DNA from: Scolanthus callimorphus
Lineage: Eukaryota > Cnidaria > Anthozoa > Actiniaria > Edwardsiidae
NCBI GenBank assembly: GCA_033964015.1
Contig: CM066913.1
Coordinates: 29,600,790-29,664,789, forward strand
Direction: 5' to 3'
Length of the DNA: 64,000 bases
In this document: positions 1 to 11,771 of the stretch, piece after piece
Layout of the letters: every line of letters begins with the position of its first letter
Position numbering within the stretch: position 1 is the first letter of the stretch
Translations under genes and position numbers: made by a program
Notes under the pieces: generated by a model
Told to the model about the DNA's origin: nothing
The model's input: the letters and a program-made list of their open reading frames with translations, nothing else
Databases searched by the model: none

Positions 1-2400
1 TTATGAAAGTGAAAATAATTAAATGTGTTTTAGTAGACGGTTATTGAAAAATAATCATTTTCACCAGCGCTGTCGCCTGCACGCAAAGAGCAAGTCATTT
101 TTTACACCCACGCAACAGTCCATAATCAGATAGTCCGTTGCAAGTTGATATTTATTCTATCGCCAGTTTACATTTCTATGGGAAACATTTCATAATGTCG
201 GCAGTTTCTTGTTTGATTTATAGACAATTTAAAGTGGGAAAGCATAAGAGCGAGATATATCTGCCGGTGCGAGGTCAGACTTTTCAGGTTATACTGTCCA
301 CTTCGAAAAAGAACAGTAATTTTTATCCGCTTAGGCCTTCAGTTTATGCTACACGCACTAGAACGGATTAGTTCTTGCTTACGAGTTATATCCATGCACT
401 CATTGGCTTAATTATGATGTTCAAGTCCCTAAATTATTTAGCCTTTGCATAACAGTTTTAGTTGTAAAATTAGCTATATGTAGAACTGGTGTCTGTACTA
501 TACCGTGTATAGATAAAGTCCATGCCTAATGTATGTATGGTAATCACTGGTCTAGAAACGACTCACTTGCTGACTCACTCACTCTCACTTCCAGTGTGAA
601 TTTTATTACCACGACCACGGGCGATAGGATAATAAGTACTTTGAAATCAAAAGTTCCTACTGAACAAGCAAACTTGGACAAAATGAAGTTCTTCAAATGT
701 CAAGGGGTGCAACATGGTGTGCATGTGATTTTACGTCATCGATGACGGAGAGAATGAACACGAATATAATAATTGTGAGAGATCCTTTGTGCAGACCTAT
801 CTTTAGAACTGTTTTTCTCGCTAAAATTATAAAACTATTGTTGAAAATGGTAAAGCTATTGTTTTTGAAAACTTCGGTATTAACAACGGCTCGCGTTCTT
901 GCAAAACTGTATTCTTCTCAATTAGGCCTTATTGTTTTCTGCCTTTGTTGTTCTCTGTGCGTGACCTTAGGGGCCGGATATAAAGCCTGGTTTCCATATA
1001 ATCGTATCTGTCGTATCTGTCGTATCAGTCGACCGTGAAACAATGGAAATTGGAATTATTCTTTTGTTTCACGGTTGACTGATACTACAGATAAGACTAT
1101 ATGGAAACCAGGCTTGAAGAAGACTACATTGGCCTACGGCAAATGGCGAACTTCTTCTGTCGAACCTTTCCTTTTCAAAGGAAGCCGCTTCATTAGACTT
1201 TATAATAGAAAACGTTCTATTGTTTTGGATTAGAACGGCGCGACTCTGGTACGACGTTTGCCGTAGAAAGAACCAATCTGAAAATAACTAGGTCTGTCTA
1301 TGGATCTCTCACACCCTATTATCATGCTGTACACTCTTATTTATGTACTCTTGGTTTCACTTGATCTCATATGGCGTTTGAGGGATTCGAGAGGCCCCGC
1401 CTACAAGTCAAGATAATCGGCGTACTCCCTTATAGCCCATTTATGAAGATTTGTGACGCCATATTCGTTCCTATTACGTGCAAAACTGTAAATGTGTCTT
1501 AAGAACGTGTTGACACCCTATAGACATCGATATACTACGCAAATTCAGCGAAATGTTTATGTCGAAGCTGACCTTTGCATTGAAACTCAGACGTCATGAA
1601 AACGTAGAACTGTTAAAGATGACGGAGAAACTACTAATTACAACTCCACAAACTCTTTTTAAACTGGTTCTTTTTGACGCAAGAAAAAGTGAATAAGACT
1701 AAGTTTGATCTGTGAAGAGTTGTCCAAAGGAATATTGTAAAGGTAGTAAAGCAAAAGTGCTGACAAGGGTTTCACTACTGGAATGAGAAGGCTCAGAAGG
1801 CGGATGGAACTAAAATTGTCACGCGCGATCATATCGCAATAAATCAAAACATCTAGTGGTTAACACAAACAGCTGTACATTTCGCAGCTTCGCCTCGATG
1901 ATAAAACAATAACTAAAAGGACTTTCCAATCGCCCGAAGGGTTACAGAGTTTCACTTAAATTGAGTTCCGTGCAATCTTAATTAGCAAAGGACGTACCAA
2001 TTAACGAAACAGATATGCCACATCAATGAGCACGTCAAAAGCATATAAGCAATAAACACCGGGCGTTTTTTAATTTTCGTCAGAGAACTGACAGCTACTG
2101 ACAGAGTAGCGTCTCACAGGAAATTTCACATAAGTGAATCGTAAATCTTAACGATTGGCATTCCATCTTCGACTGCTATAAGGTAAAACATTCTATTTTT
2201 CTTGACAACGATTGCTTCTTTACTTGAAGTATTTCACTATTTTGCAGTTTTTACCATTCATTGCATCAAACCGTGCAAATACAGTACAAAAATAACAAGT
2301 GAAAAATCTCGATTTGTTAAAGTGAGCACATCTTCCACCATTGTTTGATGTCGATATAGATTTGAAAAAGCACTATCCTGTCACGTGACATGCTTACGCG
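1..2400. other. Gene-free stretch with one MITE
   Basis: No supported gene was found on either strand. The open frames are short, lack convincing splice sites and have no recognisable domain. The one structured item is the palindromic element at 985-1113. The end of the stretch runs into the candidate promoter at 2401. Confidence 0.5.
985..1113. repeat. Palindromic MITE family A, copy 1
   Basis: Inverted arms begin GCCTGGTTTCCATATA and end in the reverse complement. They are joined by a centre containing two facing copies of a GTGAAACAA-type motif. A nearly identical copy lies at 37350-37489 in a Tudor-gene intron. There is no coding capacity. The shape and dispersal suggest a non-autonomous DNA transposon; the superfamily was not determined because target-site duplications are not clear at this copy. 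Confidence 0.75.
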
Positions 2401-2595
2401 TATAAAACCTGAGGCAGACGTCATTTGTGTGCGATAGTTTTCTGCCGAAAGCAGATTGGATAAGAATTACTTGATTGACAGATTGTAATAATCTCAATTG
2501 TTGGATGGACCCCGTATGTTCCGGCAGTGTACTTTAGTAGAGCCAGACTATCAGTTACTTTATACTGTCTTCGATGTCTTTTCTCAATTGCAGCT
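2401..2595 (+). promoter_or_regulatory. Candidate TATA promoter and first leader exon of the GPCR at 9808
   Basis: A TATAAAA box at 2401-2407 is followed about 18 bases later by a CRE-like GACGTCAT and a plausible start near 2425-2435. A strong 5' splice site (GTAAGT) lies at 2596. The interval has no long ORF but holds three upstream ATGs (2505, 2517, 2574). An AATAAA at 2633 lies past the donor. Linking it to the exons at 3428 and 9373 is inference from strand, spacing and splice-site quality. A solo LTR is an alternative, since TATA and AATAAA lie about 230 bp apart. Confidence 0.35.
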
Positions 2596-3427
2596 GTAAG
2601 TTTATTTGTGCGCCCTCCGGCTCACTGTGAAATAAAGACAACCCTTCATGGACCTCCAATTTCATGGGCTTAAATCGCATTTCCCATTTGTCCATTTATT
2701 TGCACGGTATTTTCAGTTTAATTGAGATGACGACTTCAATTTCGATTGTTGTTATTACATCCTCTCATTAATTGTCTGGTGAAACGAAATCAAATCGTAA
2801 AATTTAAAAACTACCAATCTCCTACTCCATGTATTAACGCATCTTCGACGTTTCCGTCGCAGCTTCACTAAATTTGAACTGTTGAAAGTTTTCGTACAAA
2901 GTAACATATCTATATCGAAATATATTTTTCTACGTTACTTTGAGTTTTTATAGTGACGTTGGGTGCGTTTAATCGCCACACGATCATGTTTGAGAGTGTA
3001 TTCTTTGAATGGACATTTAATACTCTTGTAATATTTGGGACAATACCATGGATTAAAATGGTGCGGTAGTCTTTGTTGTAAGGCGTCTGCCTAATGGTAG
3101 GGTGCGAGTGCGTTCGCGGAACTCCATTAAAACTCATTCTTATCTCGAGTCCGAACATCAAGATACCAATATTTAAAATGAGCTTTTTCTAAATTCCATG
3201 TAGGTTTGTTCCTTCGCGGTTGTATGGGAGGTTGAACAGATATTTCGCGGCCACGAAAATAAAGCGTTTTGGAATGCCATTAACAACCAGTGTTATATGG
3301 TGCTTCAAGTTCGACTTAGCGATTATGTAATTGGATCAGTGGTTAATCGAGTGCCCAAAACAAATAACCACCAACCACGAACACAACAGCCCTTAAAAGG
3401 CTTAAAACTGTTTCTTTCAAATTTCAG

Positions 3428-3477
3428 GGAGCAGTGCATTTGATATCATAAACGAGGAAGCACAGCATTTAAGGAAG
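3428..3477 (+). other. Candidate internal leader exon (50 nt)
   Basis: A good acceptor (CTTTCAAATTTCAG) and a strong donor (AAG then GTAAGA) flank 50 nt. The exon is open in one frame, the frame that continues from the ATG at 2574 across the 2595 donor (phase 1 out, phase 2 in). It probably belongs to the 5' leader of the GPCR gene. No homology is recognised. Confidence 0.35.
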
Positions 3478-4559
3478 GTAAGATTAGAAGAGCAAGTTCT
3501 CCTTTACATATGAATCTCTACTGTTTATAAGCATGCGAAAAAGTACTGTTAATTTTTTTTGGTTGAAAACTAAATTGGGAACTAAGAAAATAAGTTGAAA
3601 TATGTTCTTTAGTTAAAGTTCCTAGAATGTTAAACTTTCTATAACAATGGGTCCAGTTAAGCTTCGGGCACAGGAAAACGCGACGAGGGTAAAAACAGGC
3701 TCCATGTCTAGTTGGATAACCGTATGCGACGAACGCGCAAAAATGAAATTTTGAAGGCTTGAAGCAAAAATCAAAATAAGCTGTCTTTTAAGAAGTAAAA
3801 TGTATGTAGGGGCGGTGTCTAGTTTCCGAGAAAGGGCAACGGGATGTATAAGCTCAAAACTTTATGAATCAAGCAAGTGGCATCAATTTATTTTTGTTTG
3901 TTTTTCACTCTTCTAATTTATACAGTACAGAACTGCGCTAACAATGACCGATCATATTACAGCTTTGCGGTTTACTTGGGTGCCTTATAACAAGAACTTA
4001 CTACGGGTTTTGTTTTTCTTCTGTAGTAAACATTTTTTACTTAAAAATATGCATCATTTTATTTGTTTGTGTTTCGGAGCCAACGTAATTTTGATAATTT
4101 TGAACTTATCCTTCTATGTAATCAGTAGGCCATTTACGGGATTACATGCCATTAATATTGAATGCATCGGAGTAGTTTGCTGTCCTATACCGTCATTCTG
4201 ATCACTATCTCAAAACCATAAAATGGAGACTCATGGATGCTTTTAACTCATGTGCATCAATTAAACTAATTTGTACCCAAGGTACATGCATAATGGTTAC
4301 ACTAGCATGAGTCATCGAGGACAGGATGTCTAGATTACCTACAATTGAACCCTTATACATAAATACGAAAAGCGCTCTTAAGATATTTAAATTATTTATC
4401 TAAGTTTCCTTGCGTTTGCAAGATTTCATTTCCCGCGCGCTTCATAATACATTTTTTTGGTAGACGAGATTCGCTGATTCAGCATAGTAAACATATAGTG
4501 CCATGGTCAGGAAGCTGAGGAAACTTCAAAGGACGATGCCCACAGTTATGTGGGATGGA

Positions 4560-5014
4560 TGGGCGCGGCGCGGAACATGGCCTGCCGTAGATACGGGATG
4601 AAATCGCGCCATTCTCGAACCCAGAGCAGAGCTCCCCGGCTCGTCGCCTCACAGGGTAGGCTCTGGTGACATCCATTTGAGGGCCTTCGCTGATTGGCTG
4701 AAATGACGCGCATGCGTACATAAAAGTAGCTTATCTTGCTTTATAAAAACGTGTCTGTCAAAATAACACTGGCATTCGTTTCCAAGTCGTTTCTTCAACC
4801 TATGCCTTCGACTTGAACGCTATAAAAGTAATTGTGAGGCATAATAGGCATATTTTCTTTTGAGCATGCGTCGGTGGATGTCACCAGAGCCGCCCAAGCG
4901 AGCAGACGAGCCGGGGAGCTCTGGGTTCGAGAATGAATCGCGTAGTCGCGGTACGGTCGCGGCGCGGCACAACTTTGTTGCGGCACTTTTCACAGTCATA
5001 CGAAATCTGCTCTA
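4560..5014. mobile_element. MITE family C copy split by an inserted MITE D
   Basis: The outer parts (about 4560-4609 and 4936-5014) match the two halves of the CG-rich palindrome seen intact at 7517-7682 and 41164-41339, sharing the GTCGCGGTACGG core. They are separated by element D (4610-4935), so D jumped into an existing copy of C. The far left end of C is degraded and its boundary is uncertain. Confidence 0.65.
4610..4935. mobile_element. hAT-like MITE family D, copy 1
   Basis: A 326-bp element with inverted termini starting CATTCTCGAACCCAGAGC. It is flanked by an 8-bp near-perfect duplication (AATCGCGC on the left, AATCGCGT on the right). Eight-base duplications are typical of hAT transposons. 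Related palindromes lie at about 7177-7307 and 61500-61718, sharing the GCTCCCCGGCTCGTC arm. No transposase is present. Confidence 0.7.
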
Positions 5015-5926
5015 TTTTTTAAATAAAATCGCCCTTCCCCTACAGAATGGTACGAAATTGTGACCCTCTCCCCAGGGTCAAAGAAAAAAAACTCCCCTCT
5101 GTTTTCATGGTTAGGTAAGAAACGGTGTTTGTTGACGGCCAAAAAAACACTTGTTTTTACACACGGCGTACATGAAAAATAGTGAAAGCAAAAATGCAGT
5201 ACAAAACCACCTGATATAGACACTTGTTTTCATCGCTTAGACCATTCCCTACGCCCTTAAATTTCAATGCGTTTTGATTAAAGAAAGCGTCTATGTGGAG
5301 TTTTAGAAAAGGGGCTTAAAACAGAGTTTTAAGTTAACGGTATTCGCCCATAGGAGGCCATTATGGAGGGCGTGGTGAGAGAGCGCGTGCCTCTTTCATA
5401 TTGTCAAAAAATCAACAAAGCACAATTGCCCTGTCAAAACAGTGGACTTTGGTAAGGATATCCCGGTGCCAATATCACTAATTCGACGTTTGCAACTATA
5501 TTGCATGTCCATTGTTATTCCTGCTGTGTCACTATGTTATAACAAAGCCGATTACAAATATCAGCCTGGAGAACGTACTTCGAGTTCATAGCATCAGACG
5601 TTTGTTCCACTGACAAAACCTAACACCCATGCCAGTATCTTTCTAGAGGCACAAACAGTTGTTTTGTTTTTGCACCAAAACTGCTGGCGATTTACAAAAA
5701 TAATACAGTAATAAAATTTATCTGCCGAAGGCAAGTGTACCACATATCACTGTTTCTAAAAATGACCGCCGAAAATTTAAATGAATCGTATCGAAAAAAA
5801 TTATATTTATGCCAGTGCCAGGTCACTTTGGTAAATATACAAAGGTTTATTAGGTTTATGGCAACTGACACGATAAAACTTTATACGTTTAAGTAAAATG
5901 AAACTGCGTTTTCTGGCACTTCGTCA

Positions 5927-6067
5927 AGGCCGTAGCTAGAAATGTTTGTCTGGGGGGGGGGGGGGCAAGCCTTGGTCATTCTTTGTATTTGCTGGGGGAG
6001 GGGCAAGCAGGTTTTTCCCCACATGTTGACACTAAAAATTTACTTCGCTGGGGGGGCAACTGCCCCC

Positions 6068-6105
<38 letters not shown>

Positions 6106-6122
6106 GCCGCTAGCTACGGCCC
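5927..6122. mobile_element. MITE with GGCCGTAGCTAG termini and poly-G/poly-C tracts
   Basis: The termini GGCCGTAGCTAG and its reverse complement bound about 195 bp that contain runs of G (near 5955) and a C run of about 40 (near 6068-6103). The homopolymer lengths are probably unreliable in the assembly. There is no coding potential. Confidence 0.7.
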
Positions 6123-7176
6123 TGTTTGTGTCAGTTGCCATATTAGCTTAACCTAATTTGCAAATTTTGCAGACGTCTGTATGACTGGGGGAGCGGTACA
6201 CGCAATCCCAACACTATCAGACTTACGTTTTCTCTGTCGATATGGCAGCTGTCAGAATGAATCCTTGCACGTTTACTAAGATGCAGGTGCTTTTTTGGCA
6301 CTTATTAAATTTTCACTAAAGTTAGATTTTAAGAGATTTGCATTCGCGGCCCCTATTTTTTTAAAGGTCTATCCGAGGTGTCTCGCTCGAAATTTAAATC
6401 AACTGATACGTGCGTAAAGTCACTACAGTAAACTTCAGCTCATTGGTTGCTCTAGCGGGCAACACCAAGTAGAGCCAGAGCTACACAAGAGCTATAGCAC
6501 TTTCATTGGATTTTCACTAAGTTTAATTTTAAGAGATTTGCATTCGCGGCCACTACTTTTTAACCACTATTTTTAAAAAAGGTCTATTACAATTACTATT
6601 TCTTCAAACTCAGCTGTTAGCTTTAGTCTACAGGTACGATCTAATATAATGATATCATAATGCCAACAGTCTACATTTTTTTAAAAGCTACCACTTCATA
6701 TTCAGACCCTCAAGAAACGTTTCTAAAAGATAGCTAAGATATTACGCAAGAAACGTTTTAAAACATTCGTCTGCGGCTTGCGATTTTAGTGGCGTACTTT
6801 ATTTCGCCGATAAAGACATAGAAAGTTTAGCCTCCCCCGCAAGCTCTCTTTGTTTCTGGTGTAGAGCACGTCGGAAATATCGGCTTTTATTGTAGCTCGA
6901 GCGCGCACGTTTGTATGCGATTCCTGCACACTCTCGTTTTGTTGGGGTTCCTGTGGTACACGAAAGCTCTCAAAAAGCTTCTACCAAAAAATAACGTGCG
7001 CGCACTTTGCCACATGTATAGAGGGCGCTCGTCCGCCGCGCGCCTAATAAAGAAAGTAAACTTCATCAGAAACAAGAGAGCCTGCGGGCAAGCTATAGAA
7101 AGTTGTACTCTTATGCTAAAACATATTGGGAATAAACTTGATTCGATGTCGTCTCAATTCCTCGCGCAGACGATCA

Positions 7177-7307
7177 TGCTCGCACCCTGAGCTCCCCAGC
7201 TCGTCACCTCGCGCGGTGAAGGCTCTGGTGACAGCCGAGGTCCTCCAATGGCGGCCACCAGAGTCTCCCCCGCGAGGTGACGGGGAGCTCAGGGTACGAG
7301 AATGGAG
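7177..7307. mobile_element. MITE family D, copy 2 (palindrome)
   Basis: Two arms of about 60 bp with the GAGCTCCCC..GCTCGTCACCTCGCG core face each other around a short centre. They match the termini of the element at 4610-4935. No matching target duplication was seen at this copy. Confidence 0.65.
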
Positions 7308-7516
7308 AACCATATAACAATGAATGTAAACGGTGAATAAATTAAAGTCGACCTACCTTGATAAATTCGTAAAAACAGTACCGCGGCAATAGTAATGTCG
7401 TGAAACATGAGCCCGACCTCAATATCTTTACTTTCAAGAACAAAAGGCAGTGTGTGCAGTGTCCACAAGTTCGACATTTTAGATTCCAAGTAGTTGATCT
7501 TGTCACGATATTTCAC

Positions 7517-7682
7517 GGAGCGGATTTCATATGACTGCGAAAATTGCCGCGACACGGTTGCGGTCGCGGCACGGAACCTAGTCTGCTGTAGATATGGAAT
7601 GAAATTGCATAGTCGCGGTACGGTCGCGGCGCGGCACAACTTTGTGGCGGCACTTTTCACAGTGATACGAAATTTGTTCTAT
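7517..7682. mobile_element. CG-rich MITE family C, intact copy
   Basis: Inverted termini of the GAGCGGATTTCATATGACTG type enclose a CG-rich core with repeated GTCGCGGTACGG and GCGCGGCAC motifs. It is very similar in layout to 41164-41339. The outer termini resemble those of family B, so the two families may share a transposase source (inference). Confidence 0.7.
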
Positions 7683-9372
7683 GCCTGTACATTACAACTA
7701 TGGTTTACGCCCCTGTTTACTATAAATTTTCGTCTGGTTTGTATTGGTCTCGAATGAGGTTGCATATTTTTTTTTTATTAAAGTAAAGATCAGTTCTAAA
7801 ATATCAGTACTTGTATGAAACTCATTTATAGCCCAAACACTTGTTCCGCGCTGTGAATTTTCAAAACGTGGTCGCGTCGCTACAAGAAAGCCAGTCGACT
7901 GCAATAGCCAATACAAGGCAAGGACCTGATTGGCTTAGATAGTTGGACTAGCGGAACAGAAATAAACCCAAAGCGATGCATGTGTTTTCAAAATAAATTG
8001 CGAAGTGCGAAACAACGAAGTTAGCTTTAAACTTTTACAAAAGTTGGAACGTTGCCCTTTTTTCTTTCATTTAGAATGTTGCCTTGGTTCCCTGGAATCT
8101 TTTATAGTAAAAATAAGTTTATAATTCTCGCGTTCTCTCGTTCCCAAACAGAATCATGAAACCTTCACGAACCCAGAACTTAATATCTTTTTAACCAATT
8201 AAAGTTATTTTTAACGACATTAATTCAAGGTTCTGTGTTTCGTGGCAATTTATTATTTATTATTATAGCAATTTATGCTATAAGGCAGATGTCCTATTAA
8301 TCATTTCCAATCTTGAAGCATAAAATATACCGCGGATCCTTTTGTACTTTAGTAAAACATTTCCTGCAGACGATCTGAATATAGTGTTCAAGCCTCAAGC
8401 AATAAAACATAAATAAGCCTTGAATAATTAACTTGAATACACTAAACGAGTGTATGATTTATATATATTTTTGTTCACTTCCATGAAAATGCTCGCTATC
8501 CTTCTCCTTTCGGAAGTGGTAAATCTAGTGTCTAGAAGATTAGTTGCCGTAGAAATACATCAATGTAAATTCATCTTTTTAAGGTGGCTTATACTGTTTT
8601 ACATTTTTTATTTTCTACACTATTTGTATCCTTTTATTCCTTTGTTACATCTGCTATTTTCATCCCTTAGACACTGTAATATTTTCCCGCTTTTTTAAAT
8701 ATAAATATTGCACCAGAATAGCAATGTATGTGCGCTATATAAGACACAGTAACTATTATACAATACAGTATAATTTCTCCAGCTTTTTTTTGTCTTATTT
8801 TCCATTTTTAGGACAGAAGTAATGCAGGTTTATTAACTAATATAAAAAATATAGGGAAAAGGGAGGGGGAAGAGGATAGTGACAAATTTAATAGAAAGGG
8901 TGATTTACAGTAAGTTACGAAAATAAACCGTGACCGCCTCTCTTCCAGCTGGAGTGGATAAAATATCTCACTAGGGCATGCAATTAAACCGTTTTGCCAC
9001 ATCTTCATTAAAATTAGAACTTGAAAACAATTTACCAATAATTTCTGAAAAAGTCAACATCTTTCTTTGCTTTGAATTGATCAAATATTTACGCCAAAAT
9101 GAGATCTACTTGACGATATGAAACACGACTTCCACATTTGCTTGATTGCTTGCTCTAAACACCGAGAGCTAGACATCAGTATTAACTATGAAAGGGTGCC
9201 TTGTGGATCAGGGACTTAAAAGATTTTTAAAGAGAGAAGTCTGAAATTTAACTATTAATAATTACGAATGCAGGAGGAGAAAAACTAATTTTCGAGTTCC
9301 CTAATTGCCACGTAGCAATAACTAAGACATTAACGCTTGTCCTAATCATGCGTCTAATTGCTTTCTTTCCAG

Positions 9373-9807
9373 GATTGCTGTCAAGACATAATAAAGCGCC
9401 TGTTACTAAGGAGGTGTTTGAGACTTCAAAAGCAACGCAATCAACGAGTTAGCAAGACATCATGACTCGAACGAGTTGCCTCAGCTATATTCACTAGAAA
9501 TTGAAAGAGCTGCTCATTTACAACACATCGTCCCATCTGTTCGGTTCGAGTCAAGCAGAAGCCCTTCCTGAGAGAACGTACACTGGACCTTAGGAAACAA
9601 GGAGACGTAAGGAGATTTCAAAATATCCACGTTGCAGGGCAGGAATTCTTCTTTCTGCAAGGACAGTGAAGACAACTCAAGGCACCAACTTGCTCGATGC
9701 AGTTAAACTCAAACAACAAGTAGCAAGGAAGAGAGAGCAGATTTATATAATTTGACTGCGAAATTGGTGACGTACCCACCATCATCGATAAACTACAATT
9801 CCCACGC
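9373..9807 (+). promoter_or_regulatory. GPCR 5' leader segment with short uORFs
   Basis: A strong acceptor (GCTTTCTTTCCAG) ends at 9372, so this is probably the leader part of the exon that carries the receptor. It contains two complete short upstream ORFs: 12 codons with stop at 9462-9497 and 9 codons at 9697-9723. A third frame enters from the splice and stops at 9463-9465. Such leaders usually lower translation of the main ORF; that effect here is inference. Confidence 0.45.
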
Positions 9808-10866
9808 ATGGCGCGCCTTAATGCCTCCAGTACCAACTGCAGCCTTAACGCTATACCCAACTGCACTTTCCACAACAACAGCGTATTGACGCACGATGAA
9901 GACGAAGATGAAGACGACTATGTTGTGGCGAGTTTCCAACCTTTAATCGACGTGCTCCCCATAGTACTAGCTGTGCTTATCATCATCACAAACAGCACTG
10001 TCCTGGGGCTTGTGTACAAACGGAGAAACCTAAGGACGGTAACTAATTATATGCTTTGCAGTCTAGCAATTTCTGACTTGCTCACAGGGCTGATCAGTAT
10101 ACCACTGTTCCTTGGCTGCAACATCATCCGCCAAGCCAACGTCTGTGTGCCGGCGTTTATCTGGAACAGAATGCTGTCCACTTCGACTGCGTCCCATCTG
10201 ATAATAGTGACTTTGGATCGTTACGTCGCGATTATATACTCGCTACGATATTCGTCTCTTGTCACCAAAACACGCGGGGTTGTTGCTATAACCTTCATAT
10301 GGATTTTGTCAATGTTTGTATCATTGATACAACTCACATGGGTCGAGACGCGGGATCTGGAGTATAACTCCTCTGAGTCGACCATCATCAAGGAAGTCAC
10401 GTACGATGTCATCTGTATTGTTGTCTACGTGGTTTTCTCTTTCTTCTTCATGAGCCTAACCTACTGTAGAATACTTTACGAGATCGTACGCCAATCGCGG
10501 AACATTAAAAAGAACAGCACGCCCGGTTGGCAAGAAACGCGCCTGCACAACAGGCGAGAATGGAAAGCGGTTACCATGTTCGGGATCATGCTCATCCTGT
10601 ACATTGTCTGTTGGCTTCCGTATTTCATCCATCGTATTCAGTTGAACCTTGGGGATGAATTCTTCGTTCTTGATCACCTTACGGAGTACATCTTCACGCA
10701 GCTACGGTTCTTCACGTCCATGATGAACCCAATATTATATGTGTTAGGGAAGCATGACTTTAGGAAAGCTCTTGGGAAGTCGTGTGGTTGCGCCAAACGT
10801 GAGCACATCACATATATGGCTTCCGATAATACTAGATCGTCTCTACTAAAAACCTCCTCTGCGTGA
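9808..10866 (+). CDS. Class A (rhodopsin-like) GPCR, single coding exon
   Basis: A 352-aa seven-transmembrane receptor of the plasma membrane. The N-terminus carries several N-glycosylation sequons (N5, N10, N18, N23) and an acidic run at 30-37. Transmembrane segments lie near 50-70, 81-104, 115-139, 157-178, 198-224, 255-276 and 292-314. Class A marks are DRY (137-139), CWLP in TM6 (268-271) and NPILY in TM7 (307-311). The TM3 cysteine (C113) is present, but no clear partner cysteine is seen in extracellular loop 2. The ATG has a good context with G at +4. The ligand is unknown: this could be an amine-, peptide- or orphan-type receptor. The last 27 codons form the first unit of a 91-bp minisatellite, so the cytoplasmic tail is evolving by repeat dynamics. 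Confidence 0.9.
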   Translation: MARLNASSTNCSLNAIPNCTFHNNSVLTHDEDEDEDDYVVASFQPLIDVLPIVLAVLIIITNSTVLGLVYKRRNLRTVTNYMLCSLAISDLLTGLISIPLFLGCNIIRQANVCVPAFIWNRMLSTSTASHLIIVTLDRYVAIIYSLRYSSLVTKTRGVVAITFIWILSMFVSLIQLTWVETRDLEYNSSESTIIKEVTYDVICIVVYVVFSFFFMSLTYCRILYEIVRQSRNIKKNSTPGWQETRLHNRREWKAVTMFGIMLILYIVCWLPYFIHRIQLNLGDEFFVLDHLTEYIFTQLRFFTSMMNPILYVLGKHDFRKALGKSCGCAKREHITYMASDNTRSSLLKTSSA

Positions 10867-11236
10867 CATCCCGTGTGGTTGCGCAAAACGTGAGCACATC
10901 ACATATATGGCTTCCGATAATACTAGATCGTCTCTACTAAAAACCTCCTCTGCGTGACATCCCGTGTGGTTGCGCCAAACGTGAGCACATCACATATATG
11001 GCTTCCGATAATACTAGATCGTCTCTACTAAAAGCCTCCTCTGCGTGACATCCCGTGTGGTTGCGCCAAACGTGAGCACATCACATATATGGCTTCCGAT
11101 AATACTAGATCGTCTCTACTAAAAACCTCCTCTGCGTGACATCCCGTGTGGTTGCGCCAAACGTGAGCACATCACATATATGGCTTCCGATAATACTAGA
11201 TCGTCTCTACTAAAAACCTCCTCTGCGTGACATCCC
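10782..11236 (+). repeat. 91-bp minisatellite starting inside the GPCR tail codons
   Basis: Five nearly identical 91-bp units start at 10782, 10873, 10964, 11055 and 11146. Unit 1 contains the last codons and the stop of the receptor; units 2-5 form the 3' UTR. Only a few substitutions separate them (for example GCGCAAAACG in unit 2), so the expansion is recent. Because 91 is not a multiple of three, each downstream copy lies in a different frame from the one before. Confidence 0.95.
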
Positions 11237-11293
11237 ATTGACAAACAATACAGCCACGCAATGTGTGAGTGTATGTGTGTGACGGCTTTGGCA

Positions 11294-11299
11294 ATTAAA
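11294..11299 (+). terminator. Candidate polyadenylation signal (ATTAAA)
   Basis: The common variant hexamer ATTAAA lies about 60 bp past the minisatellite on the GPCR strand and would give a 3' UTR of about 450 nt. No AATAAA is nearer. Position is the only support. Confidence 0.3.
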
Positions 11300-11705
11300 C
11301 ACACAGCCTAAGACTGAGGCCGAACAAGTTCAGCATGACCATTTAACAAATGGCCTCTGATTTTCCCTGGTATGTCCTCTTATATACGTTGGAATGACGT
11401 AACAAAGCGTTCAAAATGTTGTGAACTCACGGGGGTAGCCGAAAATAAGAGGACACTTGTTTTATACCACAACAAAAAGCTAGCCAAAAATAGCGACCAA
11501 AAGTTTTACGCGTGCGCAGCCAAACTGTGTTTTCATTTGGTCTCAGCGCGAGAATCGCGCGCGTTGTGGTATAATTGTGAACATTTTTCAGCTTTGAGAG
11601 TCCGACGAAACTTTGGTAAATATTTTTTCAGTGAATGTTCAGCGATGTTGAACGATGTCTAAATCACGGAAAGCGTAACTTCGGAAAGGCTTCATGGAAT
11701 TATTA

Positions 11706-11771
11706 AGCAATAAAAAGCGGATTTCCGTGGTTTATCACATTATAAACCACATAAATCCGCTTTTTATTGCT
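11706..11771. repeat. Hairpin with about 29-bp arms
   Basis: AGCAATAAAAAGCGGATTT is followed after a short loop by AAATCCGCTTTTTATTGCT with few mismatches. The flanking sequence to about 11860 contains a CCAATCAGAGCGCGCG motif that is also seen, in inverted form, near 53535, so this is probably part of a larger dispersed element. Confidence 0.6.

Larger units (their letters stand above)
3478..9372. other. Probable leader intron, repeat-rich
   Basis: Between the candidate leader exon and the exon carrying the GPCR there is no supported gene. The stretch holds a nested transposon (4560-5014), a poly-G/poly-C MITE (5927-6122), a hAT-like palindrome (7177-7307) and a CG-rich MITE (7517-7682). 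The remainder is AT-rich unique-looking sequence with only short frames. Confidence 0.4.

Noticed and set aside
697..1038. 113-residue frame near the left edge
   Set aside because: It ends in the family A MITE, has no recognisable domain and no splice context.
2401..2650. Solo LTR with TATA and AATAAA
   Set aside because: No partner LTR, primer-binding site or clear ends were found; a promoter with a leader exon explains the donor at 2596 better, but the LTR option is not excluded.
7289..7660. 123-residue minus-strand reading frame
   Set aside because: Most of it lies in MITEs C and D and in unique AT-rich DNA; no coding features.
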